From a virus: 41,545 bases of DNA. The stretch spans positions 1 to 41,545 of IMG/VR virus record IMGVR_UViG_3300037131_000051; one strand, given 5' to 3'. Below are positions 22,858-30,082 of the stretch, piece after piece (positions within the stretch are counted from its first letter, which is position 1; each line of letters opens with the position of its first letter). The notes beneath the pieces were generated by a model. The model was given only the letters and a program-made list of their open reading frames with translations. It ran no database searches and was not told the DNA's origin. The position numbers and the translations under genes were made by a program.

Positions 22858-24309
22858 GTGCAGCGGGCGAAGATCGACCCTCACTCGGAGGCGTATGTAG
22901 GGGTGCGCCGGCGGGCAGAGTACACAGCCGCGGAGCCGGGCCAGTGGTGTAGCACATCGCATGGCAGTACCCCGGTCCCTGCGGTCTGCCGGCGTAACAT
23001 GGAGCCGCTGTGCGCGGAGTGTAAAGCCACGTATGCGACATTCGATTTGCCGGAGACGCCGGCCCCGCCGCTCCCGGCAGAAAAGCCGCGCCGTGAAAAG
23101 GCTGAGAAGTTCGAGTCAATAACTATACCCGTACCTAAAGCCCTCCATATCACAGGGATGCCTCGCAGGAGCGCGATTCTCTCGCTGCCGGCAGCGCTCT
23201 ACAATATATGCTCCCCTGGCGAGCCGACGGGGCACAAGAGCACCGTGCCCAACAAGAGGCGGGCGGACAAGGCTGCGCAGCGCGACCTGCGCGTAGCGCA
23301 AGCGGGGATCGCGCTGAAGACACTCCCCGCAGACGGCGCCCCGAAGGTTAATGTTCACAATCAGTCACTGACGCAGTGGGCCGGGTCGCTGGGGTATAAA
23401 TGTCCGCAGTCGGCTTGCAGGCTCTTAGGCCGCAAGGGGCGCGGGGTGATTCGGATCACGCGCAAGAAACAGCACATCGAGGCGAAGTGGAACCTTGCGG
23501 AAGTTGCGCGGCCGAACTACCATCCCGCGTGCTTCCAGCCAGGCTCAGCCGCCGATCTGGCCGCGATGCCGGAGCACGCCGCCCTTTTCAAGCCCCCGCC
23601 CACAATCGACGGCGCAACCGGCCAGGTGATCGAAACGAAAGCCGAGTTGAGCAACCTGAAGTACCGGAAATTCATGGCCGTCGCGCACCATCCGCTGTCG
23701 ATTCTGCACGGAACGGATCTCGCGGTCTACGACTACCTGGTGGCGCACGATCTCTACGTGTGCAACAAGGCCACCAAGCAATGGAAGGCCGGGAAGATAC
23801 AGCAGACCCAGGAGCAGATTGCCGCGGCATTGAAATGCGATCGCAATGCCGTGGCGCGCTCGCTCCGCCGGCTGGCCGTGAGTTGGACCGACCGCGCTGG
23901 CGTCGCGCATCCCGGCCTCGGGCTGATTCTGTTTATTGGCAAGCCTGGCGCGTGGTACTGGGTTAAGACCGGTGCCCCGCTGGGTAAGGGCACGAAGCCA
24001 ACGCCCGAGCAGAGGCGTGCGGGCCTCGTGCAGTGGCGCCAGGACGAGCCCAACGAATACATCGGGGTGTGCGAGTGGGTTCCGACCGAGCTCGAGAGCT
24101 TCGAGCGCGCCATGGAGCCGGTGTGGGCGACCCAGGCCAACTGGGCGACGCACATGAACCGGATCTTCCGGCAGACGCTTGGAGAGTGGCAAGAGCCGGA
24201 GAACGACTCCGCGAAGTTCCGTGCCGAGTGTGCGCGGCGCATGATTGACGCTGGAATCCCTGAATGGCAGGTTGAGGTGGTTTTCCCTCACTCGCACGGG
24301 CCTCCGTAG
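22858..24309 (+). CDS. Replication-initiator-like winged-helix protein
   Basis: 483 residues from GTG 22858, but a better-placed start is an ATA at 22819, six bases after AAGGAGA (22806-22812) and overlapping the upstream TAA, which would add 13 residues (ASQPKSRPGQNK...). Residues about 35-55 hold CAEC. A DNA-binding region at about 280-360 has a recognisable helix-turn-helix (TQEQIAAALKCDRNAVARSL) and wing. The layout, a basic N-terminal segment, a winged helix and a helical C-terminal part, resembles phage O-type or RepA-like initiators. It is the largest non-structural gene and is followed by an A-rich repeat region, as expected for an initiator and its origin. No helicase or polymerase motifs. 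Confidence 0.6.
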   Translation: MQRAKIDPHSEAYVGVRRRAEYTAAEPGQWCSTSHGSTPVPAVCRRNMEPLCAECKATYATFDLPETPAPPLPAEKPRREKAEKFESITIPVPKALHITGMPRRSAILSLPAALYNICSPGEPTGHKSTVPNKRRADKAAQRDLRVAQAGIALKTLPADGAPKVNVHNQSLTQWAGSLGYKCPQSACRLLGRKGRGVIRITRKKQHIEAKWNLAEVARPNYHPACFQPGSAADLAAMPEHAALFKPPPTIDGATGQVIETKAELSNLKYRKFMAVAHHPLSILHGTDLAVYDYLVAHDLYVCNKATKQWKAGKIQQTQEQIAAALKCDRNAVARSLRRLAVSWTDRAGVAHPGLGLILFIGKPGAWYWVKTGAPLGKGTKPTPEQRRAGLVQWRQDEPNEYIGVCEWVPTELESFERAMEPVWATQANWATHMNRIFRQTLGEWQEPENDSAKFRAECARRMIDAGIPEWQVEVVFPHSHGPP

Positions 24310-24377
24310 GTCCAGCACCAGCGGCCGTTACCTGACCGCAGGGGTGCCAAACCCACCAGCAGCTTAAATCCCATTCA

Positions 24378-24410
24378 CGGCCGCAGGCGAAGTGTCTGCG
24401 GTCGCTTTTT
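24378..24410 (+). terminator. Strong terminator after the initiator-like gene
   Basis: CGGCCGCAG (24378-24386) pairs fully with CTGCGGTCG (24396-24404, one G-U) and is followed by CTTTTT. It closes the early operon. Confidence 0.8.
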
Positions 24411-24645
24411 GCGTGCGCGTGTAGTGTTTATGCGGGTGCGACGGGGGATTCGCTTTCTCTTCGCTGCGAGCCATCCATCAAACTTGAGCGCAAACAAATA
24501 TGCACGCGCCAAGTAGGCCGTTCGTTCACGACGAAAATTGCTCGCCGCCAGAGTAACCCAGCGTGGACCCAACAAAAAGCGAAAAGTGGGGAATCTACCA
24601 GGCTCCGGCGATCCACAGCGCGCAAATCTCCGCCCAACCGTGAAT

Positions 24646-24737
24646 AGAAAGCAGCACCGAGAAATCACAGAAAGCAGCACCAAGTTAAAAAAAAGAAACT
24701 CTAAATTCAAAAAAAGCAGCAATTAGTCTTTTAAGAC
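24646..24737. repeat. Iteron-like direct repeats in A-rich DNA: candidate replication origin
   Basis: AGAAAGCAGCACC at 24646-24658 and again at 24669-24681, and a partial copy AAAAAGCAGCAAT at 24711-24723; offsets 23 and 42 bp keep them near two-turn phase. Between and after them lie A runs (AAAAAAAAG, AAAAAAAG) and the palindrome GTCTTTTAAGAC (24726-24737). Location beside an initiator-like gene supports an origin; function not shown. Confidence 0.45.
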
Positions 24738-25083
24738 CTTATCTCCACAAACCCTATTCATCTCCACTCGCCGCTCGTTGATTTCCGATGTGGAAGCTGT
24801 GCGAATTCAAAAGCAAAAGGAGCGGCGCTGAAGAACGCGCCGGATCGAAGTGCATTAAAAGACATTCGTCGAAGGGGCTGCCGCCCCTCCGAGCCACCCC
24901 GCTTTGCTGGAGAGGAAAAGGCGCAAGTTAAAGGCCAAACAACCGCAACGGCAACGGCAAAAGCTTGGGCATGCGAGATGCCAGCGGTGCGGGGTTTTGA
25001 TGTTGGTGTTGCAGTGGAACCGTGCGACTGGGCGGGGCGGGGCCGGAAAGCCTTCCTAGCGGAGTCGGAATGTGAGCCTGGTA

Positions 25084-25110
25084 GGGGTCCTTCGCTGCGC
25101 TCAGGATGAC
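25084..25110. repeat. Host-type interspersed repeat fragment
   Basis: GGGGTCCTTCGCTGCGCTCA followed by GGATGAC. This sequence (in reverse reading CATCCTGAGCGCAGCGAAGG) is a familiar short interspersed element of Acidobacteria and some other environmental phyla, often mis-annotated as peptides containing HPERSEG or LSAAKDP. It indicates past exchange with host intergenic DNA. Confidence 0.6.
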
Positions 25111-25142
25111 TACATAAAACAAGATCACGAAACAACGGCACG

Positions 25143-25173
25143 AAAAACAAAGCCCCGGCCGGCGACCGGGGCT
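25143..25173 (-). terminator. Strong minus-strand terminator
   Basis: AGCCCCGG (25151-25158) and CCGGGGCT (25166-25173) form a perfect 8-bp stem; on the minus strand it is followed by TTGTTTTTCG. It lies 20 bases past the stop of the minus-strand mini-gene at 25193-25342, supporting that gene. Confidence 0.85.
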
Positions 25174-25192
25174 GGGCACGGCCTGGCAGAGG

Positions 25193-25342
25193 CTAAGCGG
25201 CTTTGCGCGTTGCGCGTGTTTTGGCGACAGCCGGGGTGCGCCGAGCGGCAGACTGTTTTGCTTCCGTGCCGAGCCCGGCGAGTGCGATGTCGATGTGCTG
25301 GCGCGCGAGGGTGAGCGACTTTGCGACTTTCGAGTTTTGCAT
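25193..25342 (-). CDS. 49-residue basic protein with own terminator
   Basis: From ATG 25342, with GGGAGA about nine bases upstream on the minus strand. The N-terminal half is one amphipathic helix (SKVAKSLTLARQHIDIALAG); the C-terminal half is Ala/Arg/Lys-rich (AARRTPAVAKTRATRKAA), like small nucleoid or regulator tails. It is divergent from the gene at 25396 with only 53 bases between, and ends in a strong terminator, so it is an independent unit likely to be expressed in lysogeny. A regulatory role is inference. Confidence 0.6.
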   Translation of the reverse strand: MQNSKVAKSLTLARQHIDIALAGLGTEAKQSAARRTPAVAKTRATRKAA

Positions 25343-25395
25343 TTGGTGATTCTCCCTTGCCGGGGATTTTAGCACTGTGCGTTAAACTTTGAGCA

Positions 25396-25776
25396 ATGAT
25401 CGAGCGCGTCGACATAACACCCGAGGAGTTCGATCGACGCAAGGACCGGCTGCGATCGCGCTGGGCGCAGCTGATCGAATGCCTGAAAGCCGGCGCGCCG
25501 GGCGAGGTGTTTTCCATCTGCCTCCGCAACGAGGCAAACACCGGGAAGGCTCGACAGCGGGCGCGGCAATCCATCTATGCAATCGCGCGGCACCATGGGA
25601 TACGCATCCGGATATCCAGCTCCCCACTGGCGATCCTGGTGATGAAGTGCGGCGCGGCGGCCGGATGCGAGGTTTGTCCGGAGTGCCGGCGGACGGGCGC
25701 ACGAATGCACTCCCCGGCGTCGGGTAAAGCTTCGCCGCCGGCCGCGGGCGCGAGTACCTTAGAGCGTCGACCTTAG
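25396..25776 (+). CDS. Hypothetical accessory protein
   Basis: 126 residues from ATG 25396. Residues 1-75 look folded, helical and basic (TPEEFDRRKDRLRSRWAQLI, then RQRARQSIYAIARHHGIRIR, resembling a helix-turn-helix or OCR-like DNA contact). Residues about 85-100 hold CEVCPEC, a Cys cluster. The Pro/Ala tail shares a 36-bp segment with the gene at 26331. It is divergent from the 25193-25342 gene. Function unknown; DNA binding plausible. Confidence 0.6.
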   Translation: MIERVDITPEEFDRRKDRLRSRWAQLIECLKAGAPGEVFSICLRNEANTGKARQRARQSIYAIARHHGIRIRISSSPLAILVMKCGAAAGCEVCPECRRTGARMHSPASGKASPPAAGASTLERRP

Positions 25777-25920
25777 CTGCACTGCTAACTTCTACAACCT
25801 TTAGGCAAACGTTCGTGTTGCGGCGCGAAGGTTTGTAGCTCGATACTGGGAACTCATTCCAGCAGTTCATTCTTTGCTTCAGCGTGTGCCCGCGCGCATT
25901 AGCGGAGCCCTGAGAACACC

Positions 25921-26334
25921 ATGAAAATCCCTGTTTTTCTACACACCTCAAACCCGAGTGTGGATGCACCCCATCGCCACAAAAGCCGTTCGTGGGTGAT
26001 GGCGAAGATCGCTGCCGGCGTGGTGGTGGCGGTGATTGCAGTGATCGGCGGCGTGCGCACCGAGGCCGCTCAGTACATGGATTCGCCGAAGGCCTGCGCC
26101 AGGCTGGAGCGCGGCCCACGGATTGACGACATCGGCTACGACCGGACGGTCTCGCACGGCCGAAAGCTGGTGTGGGTGCCATCCGGGTTGACCTGGCAGA
26201 TGAAACCGACCTATGGATCAATGAGCCGTCACTTTGGACAGACTCCCCACAAAGGGTTGAACTGCGCGCCGAACAAAACCACCAGTCCGCGCGACCAGAA
26301 CCCGATGAGCGCCGGCGCACAGGTGACGGTGTGA
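25921..26334 (+). CDS. Hypothetical single-TM protein
   Basis: 137 residues. A short N-terminal part (MKIPVFLHTSNPSVDAPHRH) precedes one transmembrane helix at about 28-45 (IAAGVVVAVIAVIGGV), then about 90 residues of extramembrane sequence with two Cys, probably outside the cytoplasm. The 144 bases before it hold no gene. Stop overlaps the next GTG (GTGA). Confidence 0.55.
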   Translation: MKIPVFLHTSNPSVDAPHRHKSRSWVMAKIAAGVVVAVIAVIGGVRTEAAQYMDSPKACARLERGPRIDDIGYDRTVSHGRKLVWVPSGLTWQMKPTYGSMSRHFGQTPHKGLNCAPNKTTSPRDQNPMSAGAQVTV

Positions 26335-26585
26335 CCAGCGTAGAGCCGGACCTGGCCGCCGCGGCGGCGCCGGGTAACGCTTCGCTGCCGGCCGCGGGCG
26401 CTGGGGCGGATGCACAGTGCCGCGAGTTGAGCGAACGGCTGCAGGCGGCGCGGTGGACCAGGGCGGACTGGCACGCGTTTCTCACGCTCTGGGATAAAGC
26501 GGTGGGCACACCCGGCTATGACAAGGCGCAGTGGAAGGATCTTGAGCGGCGCATCCAGGCCGCAATTCAGGGGGAATACCTATGA
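26331..26585 (+). CDS. Hypothetical small protein
   Basis: 84 residues from GTG 26331, coupled by GTGA to the upstream gene; a longer in-frame start at 26172 would overlap it heavily. Low-complexity Ala/Pro N-terminal third (sharing a 36-bp segment with 25716-25751), then a compact helical domain (CRELSERLQAARWTRADWHA, FLTLWDKAVG, QWKDLERRIQAAI). No family recognised. Stop overlaps the next ATG. Confidence 0.55.
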   Translation: MTSVEPDLAAAAAPGNASLPAAGAGADAQCRELSERLQAARWTRADWHAFLTLWDKAVGTPGYDKAQWKDLERRIQAAIQGEYL

Positions 26586-26755
26586 ACGCCGATTTGAAAT
26601 GCCACGTATCGAGCAAGACGCGCGGGAACCTGGCCATGCACCAACTGCTGGAACTGCGCCGGAAGGCGCGGCTGGAGCGGGAGGCGCACCAAGAGCCCAC
26701 AGAGCCTACCGCCGGGCCGCGCGGGATGGACGACTTGCAAGCAGGCGAAGTTTAA
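26582..26755 (+). CDS. Small charged helical protein
   Basis: 57 residues: MNADLKCHVSSKTRGNLAMH, a strongly charged helix (QLLELRRKARLEREAHQE) and a Pro/Gly acidic tail. ATG overlaps the preceding stop (TATGA), and TAA is followed at once by a possible GTG. GGGGGAA lies about six bases upstream. Function unknown. Confidence 0.55.
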   Translation: MNADLKCHVSSKTRGNLAMHQLLELRRKARLEREAHQEPTEPTAGPRGMDDLQAGEV

Positions 26756-26824
26756 GTGACGTTTTCCCGTTGTCAGGCGCCGCCCGTCCCGGCCGCGCAT
26801 TCGGGAAGCGGGGATGAATGCGTG

Positions 26825-27496
26825 ATGCGGCAAACCGATCTGGCGATCATACGTACGGCCGCGGCGCAGTCATCCCCGCACATTCACACGCACACCAACA
26901 TCCGCTGCCACTTTTGCGGAGTTACCTTTCGCACGGAAGCGGCCTACAAAAGACACCGCCCGGACGCGGCGGACTGCAGAAAAAAGCGACAAGAGCGAAG
27001 GAGTTTAGGCGTGGCTAAAGTGAAGGTTGAACTGCCGGTATTGACGTTTGACGAGCTGGAGGCCGCGCGCGCGGCGTGCGTGAATGCGGCCGAAGCCGGC
27101 AAAGCCAAGGCTGCGGCCGACAAGGAAAAAGACGCGGCGATGGGGCAGGTGTTTTTCAAGATGGGCTTTGTGAACCTGGACGAGGTGAAGGCGCTGAGTC
27201 CCGAGGAGCTGGCCAAGGCGATCGGGCAGCGCGCGGGGAAATGCTTTCGGTTGGAAGGCGAGGCGGTGGCTGAGTTTGCGCTGCAGAAGACCAGCCAGGG
27301 GAAGTATCCGAAATGGAAGCAGGAGTTGATTGCGCTGAACGGACCGGCCGCGGCGGCGGAGATCGAGGGCGAGACGGCGACGCAGTACTCCTACTCGGTG
27401 CTGCTGGCTGGGTTGGCGACTCCGGGTTCGAGCTCGACGTTTGTGCTGGCCGCCGGCTGGCGCTTGGGCAAGGCGAAGGCCGCTTCGGCGAAGTAA
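26825..27496 (+). CDS. C2HC zinc-finger protein
   Basis: 223 residues from ATG 26825; GTG 26756 directly after the upstream stop would add 23 less convincing residues. Residues 28-51 contain C-x2-C-x12-H-x6-C (CHFCGVTFRTEAAYKRHRPD then ADC), a C2H2-like finger rare in phages. A basic segment follows, then an Ala/Glu-rich charged region (FDELEAARAACVNAAEAGKA) and a C-terminal domain with a WKQELIALNGPAAAAEIEGE segment and a Gly/Ser strand pair. DNA or RNA binding is likely from the finger; no wider family recognised. Confidence 0.65.
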   Translation: MRQTDLAIIRTAAAQSSPHIHTHTNIRCHFCGVTFRTEAAYKRHRPDAADCRKKRQERRSLGVAKVKVELPVLTFDELEAARAACVNAAEAGKAKAAADKEKDAAMGQVFFKMGFVNLDEVKALSPEELAKAIGQRAGKCFRLEGEAVAEFALQKTSQGKYPKWKQELIALNGPAAAAEIEGETATQYSYSVLLAGLATPGSSSTFVLAAGWRLGKAKAASAK

Positions 27497-27498
27497 TG

Positions 27499-27514
27499 AC
27501 ACGTCAGTACGTGT
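27499..27514. promoter_or_regulatory. Perfect inverted repeat
   Basis: ACACGT-CAGT-ACGTGT, two bases after a stop codon and six bases before the ATG at 27521. It would place a small hairpin at the ribosome site of the 27521 gene or act as an operator. Confidence 0.35.
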
Positions 27515-27520
27515 GATGAC

Positions 27521-27694
27521 ATGAGCGAGCAGCCGGAGCAGTTCGAGGATGAGGACGCCGGCGAGGCCTGCGACTCGTCCGAATTGTTCCGCTGGCTGCG
27601 GTTGCAGCCGCCGCGGCGCTGCGGGCTGCGGATATTCCGCACCGGGGCAGAGGTATCAAAATCAAGTTTTGATACGTTTTTTGATTCTTTTTGA
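27521..27694 (+). CDS. Small acidic protein in front of recombinase
   Basis: 57 residues: an acidic start (MSEQPEQFEDEDAGEACDSS), a helical ELFRWLRLQPPRRCGLRIFR segment and an FDTFFDSF tail encoded by the TTTTGAT repeats. The 3' end therefore lies in the recombination-site-like sequence and may have been altered by the cassette. GTGATGAC precedes the ATG; there is no strong ribosome site. Confidence 0.4.
   Translation: MSEQPEQFEDEDAGEACDSSELFRWLRLQPPRRCGLRIFRTGAEVSKSSFDTFFDSF
27654..27674. promoter_or_regulatory. Perfect 8-bp inverted repeat, possible recombinase core site
   Basis: TATCAAAA-TCAAG-TTTTGATA. An 8-bp inverted repeat with a 5-base centre just upstream of a tyrosine recombinase gene has the shape of a core crossover site; it could also be a hairpin. 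It is followed by two more TTTTGAT units. Confidence 0.45.
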
Positions 27695-27717
27695 TTATGG
27701 AACATCTTTCAAACGAG
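27680..27717 (+). repeat. Left imperfect direct repeat flanking the second recombinase
   Basis: TTTGATTCTTT(TT)GATT, then variable bases with GAAC, then TTTCAAACGAG. It aligns with 28235-28271, sharing 11 bp at each end and GATT/GAAC in between. The recombinase ATG (27697) lies inside this copy. Confidence 0.7.
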
Positions 27718-28239
27718 CAATTACGGGAGCTTCTGAGGGTCGCCAAGGCTCATCGGGAGCGCGACTGGCTGATGATTCTGGTGGGCTATTGGCATGGTCT
27801 TCGAGCCAGTGAAGTGGTTGGTATCACAGCTGGTTGCATCGCCGATGGCCACCTGACGGTGGCTCGGTTGAAGGGCTCGCTGAAGACCACGCAGCCGCTG
27901 GTGGAAGACGCGGATCCGCTGCTGAATGAGGCGAAAGGGCTGTTTGATTTCTCGCGCGAAATGCATGGAAATCAAAAACTGTTTCCGATCAGCCGCGTGC
28001 AGTTTTACCGGCTCTTCCGGCGCTACGCGGCGCAGGCCGGGATTGCAAAACACAACGCGCATCCGCACATCCTGAAGCACTCCATTGCTATGCAAACTAT
28101 TAAATCTGCAGGCATTGAGAACGTTCGCCAGTACCTTGGGCACAAGTCCCTGAGCTCTACGGGAGCGTATCTCAAGGTGGATGATGCGAAGGCTTCGGCG
28201 GCGGTGACTGGTGCCTTAGGGGCACGCAAGACTGTTTGA
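27697..28239 (+). CDS. Minimal tyrosine recombinase (catalytic domain only)
   Basis: 180 residues from ATG 27697. No N-terminal core-binding domain; the chain is only the catalytic fold, as in FimB/FimE-type and small integron-like recombinases. Active-site parts: R36 in HGLRASE, a beta-strand Lys in RLKGSLKTT, H124-x-x-K127 in PHILKHS (Lys in place of the usual second Arg), H149 in LGHKSLSS and nucleophile Y158 in GAYLKV. It lies between the zinc-finger gene and terminase, away from the main integrase, and its start and stop are embedded in a pair of imperfect direct repeats. Roles could include cassette mobility, dimer resolution or inversion; no invertible segment is evident. Confidence 0.8.
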   Translation: MEHLSNEQLRELLRVAKAHRERDWLMILVGYWHGLRASEVVGITAGCIADGHLTVARLKGSLKTTQPLVEDADPLLNEAKGLFDFSREMHGNQKLFPISRVQFYRLFRRYAAQAGIAKHNAHPHILKHSIAMQTIKSAGIENVRQYLGHKSLSSTGAYLKVDDAKASAAVTGALGARKTV

Positions 28240-28271
28240 TTCTTTGATTCCCAGAACGCTTTTCAAACGAG
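28235..28271 (+). repeat. Right imperfect direct repeat flanking the second recombinase
   Basis: TTTGATTCTTTGATT, then CCCAGAACGC, then TTTTCAAACGAG, matching 27680-27717. It contains the recombinase stop (28237-28239) and lies just before the small terminase gene. Confidence 0.7.
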
Positions 28272-28282
28272 GGTAATGTTAC

Positions 28283-28597
28283 ATGCCGCGAGGTGGATCG
28301 AGGCCGGGAGCCGGGCGGGCGAAAAAGCCGACGAAGCCGGCGGCGGTGAGCAAGAGCGAGGCGAATGAGATCCTCGACTTCCTCGCGCTCAAGCATACGA
28401 AGCACACCGCGGACTGCTGGTGCCTGAAGTGCCGGTGGCGGAATCTCTCCCGGGCGCAGGATCTTCGGCTGCGGTTCCAGGTAGAGAAGTCGCTCCTCGA
28501 TCGCGTGCTCGGCCTGCCGGCCCAGACTATCCAGCAGAACCATTCCGGGACCCTGACGCTGGAGCAACTGGTCTGCGGGGCCGGTAACGAGGAATGA
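28283..28597 (+). CDS. terS: Small terminase subunit (putative)
   Basis: 104 residues. The N-terminal MPRGGSRPGAGRAKKPTKPA motif is common in small terminase subunits and other phage DNA-binding proteins. Residues about 45-55 hold CWCLKC; a helical C-terminal part (LRLRFQVEKSLLDRVLGLPA) may mediate oligomerisation. It overlaps the large terminase gene by four bases (ATGA), the usual arrangement. Role: recognises the packaging site and regulates the motor. Shorter than many TerS proteins, so assignment rests mainly on position and N terminus. Confidence 0.6.
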   Translation: MPRGGSRPGAGRAKKPTKPAAVSKSEANEILDFLALKHTKHTADCWCLKCRWRNLSRAQDLRLRFQVEKSLLDRVLGLPAQTIQQNHSGTLTLEQLVCGAGNEE

Positions 28598-30078
28598 GTA
28601 CCGCCGCGGCCAAGATCCGCGAGTGGCGCCTGGATCCGGTCAAGTTTGTAAGGGAATGCTTCCGCGCCGAACCAGATGCGTGGCAGCTCGACGTCTTGCG
28701 GCTCATGGGTGTCCCTGGGCGCAAGCGCATTGCCATGAAGGCCTGCGCGGGCCCTGGAAAAACTGCCGTGCTCGCGTGGGCTGGATGGCATCGCCTGGCA
28801 TGCTTTGCGGCGCCCAACGAGCACCCCAAGGGCTCCGCGGTATCAATTACGGCGGACAACCTGCGCGACAACCTCTGGGCGGAGATGGCCCGGTGGCAGA
28901 ACCAGTCGCCTTTCCTGCTGAACGCGTTCGTGTGGAACAAGGAAAGGATCACGGCCAAGGATCACGCCGAGACCTGGTTCCTGGCGGCGAAGGGCTGGGC
29001 GAAGTCGTCCGACACCGAAACGGTCGGCCGAACGCTGAGCGGCCAGCACTCAAGGTTCCCGTTCTACCTGATTGACGAGTCGGGCGACATTCCCCCACAG
29101 ATGGTCCGGAGCGCCGAGCAGGGCCTCACCAGCTGCGAGGACGGCCTGATCATCACCGCGGGCAATACGACGAGCCAGACGGGCCTGCTGTACGAGGTTA
29201 CGACCCGTTCCAGGGAGAACTGGGAAGTGGTCTCGATCACTGCGGACCCGGACGACCCGAAACGGACGCCACGCGTCGACCTGGAGTGGGCCAAGAACCA
29301 GATTGCGCTGTACGGCAGGGAGAATCCCTGGGTGATGGCCTACATTCTTGGCCTCTTCCCGCCTGGCAGCATCAACGCGCTGCTGAGCTCCGACGAGGTT
29401 GAGCGGGCCATGAAGCTGCACCCGCGGCCTGAAGAGTATCAGTGGGCGCAGAAGCGGCTGGGCGTCGATGTGGCGCGGTTCGGAGACGACCGGACGGTGA
29501 TCTTCCCCAGGCAGGGATGTGTGGCGTTTACGCCGATCATCATGCGCCATGCGCGCGACTCCTCCGTTTCGGTGGACATCGCGGCGCGGACGCTGGCTAA
29601 AAAGTTTGAGTGGATGCGCGAGGACGACAGCTCGCAGGTGGTGTGCGAGACCGATGAGGTCCTGATCTTCCTCGATGACACGGTGGGATGGGCCCACGGC
29701 AGCATCGATGTGATGCGGGCCGCAGGGCACGACGTTTACGCGATCGCGTTCGACAAGCCTGCAAATGATCCCAGGTACCTCAACATGAGGGCCGAGATGT
29801 GGATGAAGATGGCCGACTGGGTAAAGGCCGGTGGAAGCCTGCCGCCGATCCCCGAGCTGATCAGCGAGTTGTGCAGCCCGACCTACTTCTTTACGAAGGG
29901 CAAGTTCCAAATTGAGAGCAAAGACCAGATCAAGAAGAGGCTCGGTAAGAGCCCCGACTTGGCGGACGCGCTGGCGCTGACGTTTGCTATTCCCGATCGG
30001 CCGAGCCGCATGACGAAACTGCCGGGGATGCGCCAGAGCAGGGCACCTAAGACCTATGACCCGTACGCTTCGATATGA
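28594..30078 (+). CDS. terL: Large terminase subunit
   Basis: 494 residues. ATPase domain: Walker A ACAGPGKT at 50-57, Walker B FYLIDES around 158-163 with the catalytic Glu162, and a coupling ITAGNTTSQTG motif at about 187. RuvC/RNase H-like nuclease domain: GVDVARFGDDRT (D292) and SPDLADALAL (D455, D458) as metal ligands. Full length for the family. It packages the DNA through the portal encoded at 32179. Follows TerS with a 4-base overlap; a GNAT gene starts five bases after its stop. Confidence 0.95.
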   Translation: MSTAAAKIREWRLDPVKFVRECFRAEPDAWQLDVLRLMGVPGRKRIAMKACAGPGKTAVLAWAGWHRLACFAAPNEHPKGSAVSITADNLRDNLWAEMARWQNQSPFLLNAFVWNKERITAKDHAETWFLAAKGWAKSSDTETVGRTLSGQHSRFPFYLIDESGDIPPQMVRSAEQGLTSCEDGLIITAGNTTSQTGLLYEVTTRSRENWEVVSITADPDDPKRTPRVDLEWAKNQIALYGRENPWVMAYILGLFPPGSINALLSSDEVERAMKLHPRPEEYQWAQKRLGVDVARFGDDRTVIFPRQGCVAFTPIIMRHARDSSVSVDIAARTLAKKFEWMREDDSSQVVCETDEVLIFLDDTVGWAHGSIDVMRAAGHDVYAIAFDKPANDPRYLNMRAEMWMKMADWVKAGGSLPPIPELISELCSPTYFFTKGKFQIESKDQIKKRLGKSPDLADALALTFAIPDRPSRMTKLPGMRQSRAPKTYDPYASI

Positions 30079-30082
30079 GCTT

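Larger units (their letters stand above)
24411..25142. other. Non-coding region with A-rich repeats and host-type interspersed sequence
   Basis: About 730 bases without a credible gene. The left part is mixed sequence; 24640-24740 is markedly A/T-rich with short direct repeats (origin candidate, listed separately); 24760-25110 resembles bacterial intergenic sequence and contains a GGTCCTTCGCTGCGCTCAGG repeat. Frames on the minus strand here read as low-complexity Arg/Pro/Ser peptides and are not credible genes. Confidence 0.6.

Noticed and set aside
24928-25179. Minus-strand open frame containing LSAAKDP
   Set aside because: This peptide is the translation of a dispersed bacterial repeat and is a known type of spurious annotation.
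26172-26330. Longer start for the 26331 gene
   Set aside because: It would overlap the upstream single-TM gene by 160 bases, whereas GTG 26331 gives the usual four-base overlap.
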